A DNA stretch of 64,000 nucleotides from Rutpela maculata (taxonomy: Eukaryota; Arthropoda; Insecta; Coleoptera; Cerambycidae): assembly GCA_936432065.2 (NCBI GenBank), contig OW386289.2:91447736-91511735 (forward strand), in the 5' to 3' direction. Shown in pieces: positions 22,158 to 32,399 of the stretch. The number at the start of each line of letters is the position of its first letter. Position 1 is the first letter of the stretch. The translations under genes and the position numbers were made by a program. The notes beneath the pieces are model-generated. The model was given only the letters and a program-made list of their open reading frames with translations. It did no database searches and was not told the DNA's origin.

Positions 22158-25089
22158 GAGTATCGCATCGCATCGAATCGCAATGCCGGTACCGGAATTC
22201 CATATTCGCATCAATTATATCGGAGGTTACGTATTTCGTTTCAAAAATCCCGAGTCGATTGTACATACAAACAGATACGGTTACGATGATACGAAATATA
22301 CTAACCTTTTTTTTTTTCATGGGATTGGTACCATTCGAATCACTGCAAGGATTCACACATAATACGAATCATATACAAGTACTACCCACCTCTATGTGAA
22401 TGCCTAGCCTTGGTGGCTGGAAGACTTCCATGCTTCGGGAAATCATTTGTGGCCCCGGAAGAGATAGCTCCCATCGACCATACATTCGTCTTTTTGGGAG
22501 GACTAATAGGATAACGAGACTATAGGATACAATAAGCTTAAACTTCAGTACGGCGGGGCTTAAGGCACTGCAACCCGTAAAGGAATAAAAATGGTGGAAA
22601 TAATATTTGGACTGTGGTTGACACAATTATCGAGGGGGAAACCTGACATACTTTTGTGAGTAATTTATTGATTTACCAGCGTGAGGTAGGCATTGCTGCC
22701 ACTCCCAAGAATATACTGCTGGACCGGATACGTCCACACTAGGTTGATAGAAATTTGAAATGTATTGTCACTATTGTCAGAAAAAAATGGATATAATTTT
22801 AGTAAAAATAATATACAAGTTGACCATTCAATAGAGAAAATAATTCATAAATGAAGGATACCAAACAGAGAGGTAAGATCTGTGTAAAACACATTTACAG
22901 ATTTTTTGACAAAAAGTCACTATCAGAAATTTTGCTTGTTAAAAAATGAGATTTGTGTTAAGAAAATTTATTTATTTATATGTACATATAGGCCGCTTAA
23001 AAATTTCAGAAATATGAATTTTACCCCTAAGGGCGAGGGGTAAACGAAGGAAATCTCGTGTACACTCGGAAGGAAATCCGAGGAGATCTGAGGGAAGTCC
23101 GAGGAAATCTGGAGGAATTTTTTTTTCGGATTTCTCCTCTCCCCCGCTCATCAAAAAATTTTTTCTATCAAAGAGAAAATCTGAGGCAGCCTGGTGTACA
23201 AAATTTTGGGTGCGGTTGCCTAAGGGTATTATTCATTTTTAATGCAAATTCCATTTGAAAAAGTTGGCTATAATGAGATGAAAATAGTAGTTTGTGCAAC
23301 AAGGGTGGGTATGATATCCATATCGCACGATAAAAAAGTTTGATAGATCGATCTATCGAGTGCGATATGGATAATCCACTCGAGTTGTACAGTATACTTT
23401 TTCTACGTCCAGTTTAAGGAAAAACTGCGAACTTTTGACAAATTTATGAAACATTAATAAAGGCGTTTGCATCATATAACTAACATAACCTCAAATTTTA
23501 AGTTTTTTAAGTTTATTCTCATTTTTAATGTTTGTATACGCATTTTTAGCTCGAAACCTTACTGGCTCCTAGCAAATATTTAAAAATTCACGGAAATATT
23601 TTTCAATATTGTCGATTAATAAAAATAGACTGCTAATTATAGGTTAGATTCCTAACCTGCGAAATGTGTCTTATTTTATTGTGACAAACTATTTAACACT
23701 TCACAAACATTACGTTGAACTAGATTTTGGTTGAAAGTACAGGAACCAGTCAGAAATTTTAATAATAGCTACGTAATACTTGTAAATCTTAAGAAATAGA
23801 CTTAATACACGAACTGTGGTTGGTCGGTTTCATATCCATCCTAGATATTATATGAAATATATCCGTTCAGTTAGTTGGAATTGACTACTTATCGATTCTA
23901 CAGACTGTACAGAAAACAGCAAATTTACATAAAGGAGTGGAAAAAAGTATTAAGAAGTTCAGGTTTTTTATCCCCCAATAATGACCTAATAAGTATTATA
24001 ATTATCACTTAAATCTAAAACGACTCCAAAATATTTCCAAATACGAAATAAAACCACTGTAAAATCCCCAGAAATTATTTTTTAACGAGTCTTACTTTGT
24101 ATAAAAAGTTAATTATAACTGCGCATTAAAGTTAACTGAAATGCAATTTTTAAAAATATATTTATTTATTTATTTACAGAAAATCACAAAATTCTAAACA
24201 GTTATGTTTCATTATAATGAGTTGTTATTTAGATAAGGCTTGTCAATAACGCTGGAAAAAATTATCGCGTTTTTATCAGCAAGATAAAAGCATTTATTAT
24301 TATTGTTTAATTTATCCGAGGCAATATGACCATATCGTACGATTACCTATCTAATAAAAACTATCTGCTCGCTGTATTGTACTCATGCAATTATTGTTGT
24401 ATAATATCCGTATCAATAATAAAATTGGCAATATGATGACAAAATTAATGTAATTAACAGTAAATAGGCTGCTTGCTTTAATACGTAATAATTTCATTCT
24501 TCCGTTACATTCCTAACAATGTTGCAATTCGTATGCAAATGTAGTGCAATTAAAATGCATACCGACCATCACAGATAACATACGACACATCAGAATTGCA
24601 GCAGACAATTATTTTATCAATAATTTAATCAATGACTTTTTCTATACAAAATGGGCCCCGACCGACTTTCTTCAAACGCATAGATAAGAAATTGAAACAC
24701 TTTATACGATATTTCGATATTTTTAAAATAATTTGATAAATAATTTATTAACTAAAATTTATTTTTTAAGAAATTTTAAAATAATTCGATACAAAACTAA
24801 ATGCCACACAATTAAAAAAATGTCATTCGAATTTAAATAATGCTCAAGTTTTCATAGTTGGAAAATAAAAGCAAATTATTTATTGCAGGTGCCGCTCTAT
24901 CTGGCCAAAATTCATAACATTCAGCACATACATTAAAATTAATATCTGTAAGTTTTTGGACTCGCTGATTACTGCAACAAAGATGGTGGATTCAATATGG
25001 TGGACTGCAACCTTATACAGTCCACAATATTAAAGTAGCCGTTTTATATTTAAAAATTATAATTACCTAATCGTAAACAAAATTTCGAA
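22158..25089. other. No gene seen; one nested hairpin, one stray minisatellite unit
   Basis: Mostly AT-rich unique-looking DNA. 22160-22680 has several chance frames but no domain. 23095-23185 is a diverged inverted unit of the 2745-3015 minisatellite (CTCTCCCCCGCTCATC). 23680-25080 shows nothing beyond TATTTATTTA runs (near 24160) and an AAGATGGTGGATTCAATATG motif near 24980. Confidence 0.45.
23315..23373. repeat. Hairpin with a palindromic loop
   Basis: The 14-bp perfect arms TATCCATATCGCAC (23315-23328) and GTGCGATATGGATA (23360-23373) enclose a perfect 16-bp palindrome GATAGATCGATCTATC (23342-23357). It could be a regulatory dyad or an element end. Confidence 0.75.
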
Positions 25090-25800
25090 ATTGTTTTTGT
25101 CTAAATGGACTTAGAATGCCATGAAACGTCGAGATTTTAAGCTTGAGCAAAAAAAAATTCTGTCTGTCGGTCTGTAACTTTCATTTTGTGCGCACGATTA
25201 CCCTGGAACGGTTTGATACTGGACTTTGGTACACTTATGTAAGTATTATGACAAGATTGACAAGATCTGGAACTAGATTATATTTTGATATTATTCCGTT
25301 GAAGAGTTAGGGGGTAAATGGGGGTAATCGGTAAAGCAAACAATTTTAATAGTTCATAAAAATTGATGTTTATTGTATGCACAAGAACCAAAGGTCTCAA
25401 AAATGTTTGGCATTAGCCACCCTCACCCAATTATTAAAGGAGGTGAAAAAAAAAAAAGATTTAGTGTGTATACAAGAATCGAAGGCCTCAAAATTTGCTT
25501 TGACATTGGCCATCCCCACCCATTATTAAAGGGGATAAAAAATAAAACTAAATTTAGTGTGTCTACCCAAAGGCTATAACGTTTATTGGCATTAGCAACC
25601 TCTACCACCCACATCCTATTATGAAAGGGGACGAAAAAAAAATAAAATTGTGATTTAACGTGTGTACAAAGGCATCAAAATTTATTTTGACATCAGCCAC
25701 CCCCACTCCGTTAAGAGGACAAAAAAAATAAAATTGTGATTTTGTGTGTGTACAAGAACTAAAGGACCTCAAAATTTTTTTGTAGGCAGCGGTTTTTTTT
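25090..25800 (+). repeat. Dispersed repeat family R, copy 3 (longest)
   Basis: Begins GGACTTAGAATGCCATGAAA, then TTCTGTCTGTCGGTCTGTAA, the block GGAACTAGATTATATTTTGA, and about four tandem subunits of 95-110 bp near 25375, 25450, 25560 and 25650. Each subunit has TTAGTGTGTxTACAAGAA-like words and a CCACCCCCACxC segment. Short open frames on both strands are by-products of the subunit periodicity. Confidence 0.8.
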
Positions 25801-26559
25801 AACTCCAAGTATACCTACCACATTTGAATTGAGATGACGAAGGTTAAAGACATGTCTGCAGCATCGAATTCGAGTAAAAACCTTCCATTCATTTGCCCGC
25901 AACGATTTTTAGATAAATAGAAAGATTTTAGATGCGATCTGACTCAGAACATAAAAATTAATGACCTATAACTCATTAAAAAAATGTTCTGTTTTATTAT
26001 ATGGAAATATTCTTAGCGGTAAATAAATAAGAGATGAGAGCCAAATTTAGAGATAATACCAGCATCAACAATAAAACGACAAGATCCTTTATATCAGAAT
26101 GTATTGTGTTCCATAATTTTATTAATGTAAGCAAAAAGGCTTCCCACGTAGCATGTGATTGATGTATACTCCAAAACGCTGGCGATATTATGTTTAAGTC
26201 CAAACTTGCATTGCCGCAAATTTAATTGATTCAATAACGACTCGTATCAATGAAATAAGAAATTGTAAGATTTTCTAAAGAATACTTGTTTTTTTTTCTA
26301 AGAAGAAGATAAACGTAATTTGTTGAAAAGCAGTTACTATTCAAATATCAATAAGTATAATGTGCTCAGCGATATAGCTATCTTCTTGCTATTAGCACGG
26401 GCCATAAACTAGACGAGTGGTTGAACAGGCTGGTACTGAGTAGATTCAATTTGAAAAAAAAATAGAGTATTTGTTTCAATTTCATTTCATTTACATTTTA
26501 AAAATAAAAATGTCCAGATTTCCTATGCAAGTCTCTTACAATGAAAAAAGTTTTATCTA
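25801..26559. other. No gene seen
   Basis: AT-rich non-coding DNA without a recognisable repeat or domain. Confidence 0.4.
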
Positions 26560-26800
26560 CAATCAACATATAAAGTAGCCTTTTGCTCACATTCTGAAAG
26601 CGCAAAGTTGGCGTTTGCGGAGGAGTTGTGAATAAAGTCACTTTGCCGTTCGTTTCCCATGGCAACGAGCAATAGTAATTTACGTTACAAGACCGGAAAG
26701 AGGTGTTTTACAGGTCAACCCAAGCAGATTCCAGGGCAAGCGGAAAATTTCTTCAGAAAGGGTAATTTACTTACCGACGTCTGAACGGTAAGTAACATTC
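26560..26800 (+). other. G+C-richer island with a possible splice donor
   Basis: A compact island of higher G+C in AT-rich DNA (CATTCTGAAAGCGCAAAG, GCAAGCGGAAAATTTC). It ends in CTGAACGGTAAGTAAC (26783-26798), a strong match to a splice donor. There is no long open frame, so at best it is a 5' untranslated first exon. This is weak evidence on its own. Confidence 0.2.
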
Positions 26801-27099
26801 GAGGAAAAATTAATATAATACATACCTTTATTATTTCACTAAAATAAGGACAAAAAATAAGGGAATTTCTATTTATTTAAAGAACATTATTTTCTACACG
26901 ATAGTATTAAATAACACTTAAATTAAAATACATAATTTAATTTCTACTAAATAAACGAAGTCAAAAGTGACGTTCCAGCCAAAATTGTTGTTTCCAGCCA
27001 AAATTCAACTTAATTATACCTTTTATTTTGATATTTTTAAACGATTGGAGATAAAGTTATGTGTGTAATTCGAGCGCAGTGTCATTGTCGCTCTCAAGT
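26801..27099. other. No gene seen
   Basis: AT-rich. GTTCCAGCCAAAATTG / GTTTCCAGCCAAAATTC at about 26971-27005 is a short direct repeat. Confidence 0.35.
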
Positions 27100-27460
27100 G
27101 TTTGATGCGCTCCGCTTCATAGAATTTTAAAAATATAACATCTGAAATTCTCTACCCAAAAAAATCCATAAAACCGTATGCCACATCGGCAGCGGGTGTG
27201 GCTGATGACAAAAAAAGGCCTTTGGTTTTTTACACGCATTAAATCACAATTTCATTTTTCCCCCCTCCAATAATGTAGGTGATAATGAGAGTGCTGATGC
27301 TAAGAAATTTTTGAGACCTAAACTTCTCGTAGGTATGTACACTAAATCTGAATTTTATGGACCCACATTTATATATCATAAACGGTTCCAGAGTAATCTT
27401 GCACACAAGAAAAAGGTTACAGGCAGACAGACTGACAGATAGCTATGCGAGCTATGGGAC
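27100..27460 (-). repeat. Dispersed repeat family R, copy 4
   Basis: Carries ACGCATTAAATCACAATTTC, CACTAAATCTGAATTTTATGG and GGTTCCAGAGTAATCTTGCA, and ends in a CAGACAGACTGACAGATAG tract corresponding to TCTGTCTGTC in other copies. Confidence 0.7.
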
Positions 27461-27889
27461 GAAACGAAAATACTAGAGATGTTTGTGAAAATCGTTTGTA
27501 AATATTAACCTATAATAAAAATAATAACAAACATACTCATAAAAATAAATTATGCTATATTATGTGTTCATATTGTGGGAGCTTTCTGTTCACTCTTCTT
27601 TTGTATTGTCCTCATATTTAAAAAAAAAATAAGTAAGTACACACATAATCAGTAATTATTATATTCCAAATTTATTTATCAATTTATACCTACTTATCCA
27701 TGTACAAGTATATAGTAGTACTATCTAGATCTACCTGGTTTATTTACATAATATATATTTAGAGACATATTTCTATTGTCATGAATTTACTATAATACAT
27801 ATAGGTACTTACTTATATTATTCAACGTTTCATAATTAATTGCTAATTATTTGTACTTAGATTAAATAAATCTTATATTTTTATAATTA
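27461..27889. other. No gene seen
   Basis: AT-rich DNA, nothing recognisable. Confidence 0.4.
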
Positions 27890-28410
27890 TATTACTGGTC
27901 TAGTATTTCTGTACTGAAAGTAAAATATGATTTTTGGTTCTTTTCAGTTCGAATAAGATACTAAATATTAAGATTTTATATCAAATATTCAATATAATGA
28001 CCACTACTTGATAAATTACAATATACTGCAAATATAACATTTCTTTTTTTAGCTAGTCAAAGATTTGTTTAGCTAGTTAAAGATTTAACTGCAATATTGA
28101 GAAATTAGGAGTATAATTGTAAATAGTGACAGCTTTATTTGAATTATTAGAGAAATTAGTAATCTGAGTAATTTTATTTGCGATTGGGCCTTAACTCCTC
28201 GAATTTCAGTTATAGCAATTTTTTGAGAGATTTATCTTCACGACATAAACAAACCAACATTATGTAAATTGTCACTTTATTTTGTGCCTTTACGAAATCG
28301 TATTCTGCCATCATAATGTTTAGAAAACACTTCTAAATTATTAATTATTACTAAATTTAATGTTGTTGAACCAGTCTATATCTACAAATAGTCGAGAAGA
28401 ATCTTACAAT
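27890..28410 (+). repeat. Dispersed ~450-bp repeat D1, copy 2
   Basis: Partner of 2090-2540 in the same orientation. This copy has an extra stretch near 28180-28260 and a small tandem duplication TTAGCTAGT(C/T)AAAGATTT around 28050-28090. Confidence 0.7.
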
Positions 28411-29787
28411 CCTTCACACTTGTAAACAGCTACTAAGGATGAACACCCAAACAACCATAGGTGGTGTCACGTCACGCGTCCATTGGAGGGAGATTTTTGC
28501 AAAACTAGGCAGTTCCTTGTAATGATTCAAATAATCTGAATCCTTGGTACTGTACCTTAATGGGTTGTATGCGTTAAACGTTAGTACGTTTTCGCAAGGA
28601 GGCAGGAAAACCTATTACAATTCAAATAAAGCTGTAAAAATCACTTATCCTAGTTCTTGTGAATGATATAAAATCATTATTTGGAACTTTTAAAGCCATT
28701 CAAAATTTACGTGATGTTGGGTCAGTTCCAAGTCAAATAGCCAAAACATAGACTTCTAAGGAATTGTGAATCTTTTTGTGTCAGTCGATTGATACTGTTA
28801 TTCTTCATTGCATGTAGTTGAGATAACGCCCTTTGAACGAGGCGTCTGTCCTTGCCGTATTTGGTAGGCAGATACCATGAAATAAATTATTAACTAGATA
28901 CGCTCTTTATCACCTTTATTGATACACATTTTGAAATTTATTTACAATAAATGGTTTTATTGAACTCTTGAATTTTTTTTGACTAATTTTAAGTTTATCC
29001 TCTCAGGCGTTTCGTGTACTAGGTTATAGTTATGACTTTTCATAACATCTTATTACATTTAATTTCAATAGTTAATTAATTACTTTTTCAGAGCTAGATA
29101 AATAAAACAAAATATATAATTAATTCGATAAAATTAAGTAGTTAACCTCAGTGCACAAACAAGAGCACTAAAGCATGAGTTAAACCTTAAGGGTGGGCAA
29201 ACATTTAACACTTTCGTCATACAAACAAGAGTAAAATAATCGTAAATTACAATAAATAATAATTTATAAATATAAAACGTTCAGCTGACCAACAACGTAT
29301 TAATTATCATATAAACAATATTTGTAATTACAATGTTTTACGTCCAACATTACATAAATAGAAAATTTACGAATAGATACTGAATTAGGAAACAAAGAAG
29401 ATACATAAATAAAATTTACAAGATGATATGCTATTTTGCATATTCTAGCAATTCAACAGTGCACGCCAATTGATTTCAACTCCTTGGGCCGAGAAAGTTA
29501 CTACTTATTTTCGAATCACTGTTTCAAATCGAAAAGAAAGTAATTACGAGCTGACAAAGCACTTTGCACTAAATATTTAGACTCGATACCATATTACTAG
29601 TAGTGGATTAGAAGATTAACTTCCATAACCGTTAGACTTTGCTTGACCAGTAACAGATTTTATTAAAAGTTTCGTACTCACAGGTTGTCCAGGTAAACTG
29701 AATCACTTCACAAATTTATTAAAACAATATGACAAATGATATTATGATCAGTAACCGTCAGATACCATGAAACTAATGGGAGAAAAA
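28411..29787. other. No gene seen
   Basis: Apparently single-copy AT-rich DNA. No domain, array or TIR pair noticed. Confidence 0.4.
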
Positions 29788-29904
29788 TTATATCAGTTGG
29801 TAAAATTCACCAAGCTCTCGCACACTTGCTTCATCGCCGTCCTTCCATTCAATCTCGAATCCCTCCAATTCTTCGCGTAGGTACCTTGCGCGCCGAATCA
29901 GTAC
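29788..29904 (-). CDS. Possible small exon or coding relic of unknown family
   Basis: I do not recognise a family. On the minus strand, 38 codons are open from 29904 to a TAA at 29788-29790. The translation is rich in charged residues: IRRARYLREELEGF, then EIEWKDGDEASVRELGEFY. Its codon choice and local G+C look coding compared with the flanks, and the opposite strand reads worse. There is no ATG at its start. An AG (TTAAG) just upstream could be an acceptor, but it lacks a pyrimidine tract. It could be the last exon of a host gene, a TE scrap or chance. Confidence 0.25.
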   Translation of the reverse strand, partial: VLIRRARYLREELEGFEIEWKDGDEASVRELGEFYQLI

Positions 29905-31496
29905 TTAACCTTTAATCCCGAAATCCGAAAGATGATATAATCTCGCAACCTTAAACGCAGTGCTTCAGCGCGTACAATTAAAAAATGTTAGCGTTAGCAA
30001 TGAACATATAGTGTACAGTATCGATCAGAGCTCAAAAATTAATGGGAGAAATTCTAAAAAATTAATTAAGAAATTAAGAAGTGATTAGAGTTATAAGCAG
30101 GGTGTCGAGATAAGGCGAGTGCCTCATCAGAAGGCAGATTGGAGAGAGCAATAAGTAATCTACGGTAGACATAATTTTCACCTTTTCTCGTCTGTTACAG
30201 GACTCTGGTGCTTGATCTATCACATAAATTTAACCGAATCCCACTGAGAGTAGATAAGTCATCCTACGTTAGAGAAGGAGCGAGTTGACGCCCTAGTTTA
30301 CAAAATAAATTTAGTCATGTCTTTCAGTGGTGGTGAGTTCATTTACACTAACAGCAGGTAGACAGCCACTTTACTATGTCCATAAATAAAGTACAGTAAT
30401 TTCTACTAATCAAAAACTTCTCAATTTATTCAGAGGCTACATGTGCCGGTAAAGCAAGCATTTAACTTCACCTGAAGCTTAAGTTATCAGAGGATGAAAA
30501 TTGCTCTTTGATGTTACGAAATTAAACTTCCATATTTATTAAGCGTGTTAGCTAGAACTTTGCAAAGTTCTCGTTTTAGTATTATGGCAACTTCGCATAA
30601 TGCTCCTCAAATGTAACGGATACATGGTGTATGAGAAGCTATATTAGTTACATAAATGTTCAAAAACCAATGTAGTTATTCGACCTGGTTTAGTTACTTT
30701 GCTCAACTTATTTGGGTGAATTTCAGTACTTTTTTGAGATTAAGAAACGTGTGAAATGCAAATTTATCACTGCAAAAATAGAAATTACCCTCTTTAGATA
30801 AGGGTAACAGGCAATAACCCTACCTGCTTAATAATCATGTGATAAAACAACTGATATTGTATCATTATAAAAATGTATAAGCTTCATTTATTGTTTCGCA
30901 ATGTTTCACTTTTATCTTTTTACTGTACATGTGTATATTACTCATTTCAAACAGATAGAAAAATAAAGAAAAGCAAAAAAATGAGGTGACATTTTGCTGA
31001 AATTATCCATGATACGTTAACTTACTACTTTAATATCCGAATATAGCTGATACATTTAATAAATAATTCACTCTTTATGTGCGTGGTTAAAATCAAAAAA
31101 AGGGAACAAAGGTAAGTAATGATAAATAATTAATGAAATAGACTAGAAATTTCTAGATGACAAAACAAGTTTCCTTATTTGTTTTTTAAATGAACAAATA
31201 CTTGTAGCGTTTTTTATATTTAGAGGTATCTTATTAAATTATTTGTGGATCGAAATTTCGAGATCGACTATTCTAGACAATTTTTTATCACCAAATTGGA
31301 TAATATACAATTCTTCGCTTGATGAGTTAGAACACGAAATTTTAATTCATTTAAATCTAAAAATTAAAAATATTTTAGTAGAGGGTACTTTTTATAGTGT
31401 TTGTAATTTGTAAATATTTATGTATCTATATGTGTTTTGTTCGTGTGTAGTTTATGTACTTTATACTTATATTACTGTGATAAATACCTTTTTATT
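29905..31496. other. No gene seen
   Basis: Non-coding as far as I can tell. TTTCTCGTCTGTTACAG at 30184-30200 resembles a splice acceptor, but no open frame follows. Confidence 0.4.
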
Positions 31497-31812
31497 ACAA
31501 GCTTTTGTTTAACTTGCTTTGTATATTAGTTAGTATGTTTAGAAGGACTCTTGAAAGTAAATTTTGAACCACTTTATGACGTCCAATTGAGTTGAAATTT
31601 TGGTTATGGTACCAAAAAGGCGTTTTTTGTTAACTATAATTTGATCGTATACAGTGTATTCACCCACCATTACATTCTGAGAAATGGTGAAGGATCCGGT
31701 TTACAAAACTATAAGAATAATAATCCAAAATTAATTAAGACGTAACGAAAAATTTAAAAATAAAATTAAATGTAAAAAAAATTAAAAACAAGATTTTATT
31801 ATTATTTATGTA
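31497..31812. repeat. Repeat family S, left part of an interrupted copy
   Basis: Starts ACAAGCTTTTGTTTAACTTG and ends AAAAACAAGATTTTATTATT. It is an inverted relative of 36720-37020, sharing ATAATTTGATCG, GAAGGATC and TTAATTAAGACGTAAC, and of the end at 37285-37345. The interruption at 31813 is a palindromic MITE. The matching continuation appears after 44350. Confidence 0.6.
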
Positions 31813-31935
31813 CCTGAAGTTTCGAACGTTCACTTGAACGAATTTCATATGAAAAAGAAAAATTAATAAAAACCACACTTCGATTTTGGTGTAAAAACTT
31901 AAGTATTGTGGAATATTATTGTCAGCAAATGTGGC

Positions 31936-31936
<1 letters not shown>
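31813..31936. mobile_element. Palindromic MITE P1, copy 3, left half
   Basis: CCTGAAGTTTCGAACGTTCA after TA, running to GCAAATGTGGCAAT at the palindrome centre. The non-LTR retrotransposon tail then takes over. The other half is at 44247-44330, 12.3 kb away. Confidence 0.85.
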
Positions 31937-31975
<39 letters not shown>

Positions 31976-32261
31976 TTTATTTTCCTCTTAGATAAATACA
32001 TATACATACAAACTAACTTATGCTAGTTCTGACAATTGTCATAAAATTCTCCTAATATTATACATTACAACATACAACACTTATTTAACAAGTATTTGTT
32101 TAACTTAATTTTGAAAGATCTCAAATGTCTTTTATTGCAGAAGGTAGTTTATTAAAAATATTTGGACCTAAATAAGCGAGTGAATCCTTAGACACTTCAT
32201 ATTTACAAAAGGGAATATAAAAATTATTATTTTGTCTAGTCCCAATTTTGTGGACATCTTT
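31937..32261 (-). pseudogene. 3' end of a non-LTR retrotransposon with (AAT)n tail
   Basis: On the minus strand, 32252 downward encodes the C-terminal motif of a CR1/Jockey-type ORF2: HKIGTRQNNNFYIPFCKYE, then LGPNIFNKLPSAIKDI, interrupted by stop codons. About 190 bp of 3' untranslated sequence follows. It ends in a trinucleotide tail seen on the plus strand as about 13 AAT units (31937-31975). The rest of the same element (reverse transcriptase) is at 43343-44246. The two parts were separated by the 11-kb foldback element, and the 9-bp GACATCTTT is present at both break points. Confidence 0.8.
32253..32261. repeat. Left 9-bp TSD of the foldback element
   Basis: GACATCTTT immediately before the terminus ACGGGTGTGAAATC. 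The identical 9-mer follows the other terminus at 43343-43351. Confidence 0.88.
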
Positions 32262-32399
32262 ACGGGTGTGAAATCATCCACATCCACATTTTAAAGTAGG
32301 ACTATAATCGATGAAGTCGTGGATTTAAATAAAAATTTGATTTTCGTTGTAGAGTTTTAATTTCAACGTGGTGTCATTATGTAAGATCATGATTCAGAG

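Noticed and set aside
31735..32007. Poly-isoleucine open frame on the minus strand
   Set aside because: It reads through the (AAT)n retrotransposon tail and MITE P1; no protein.
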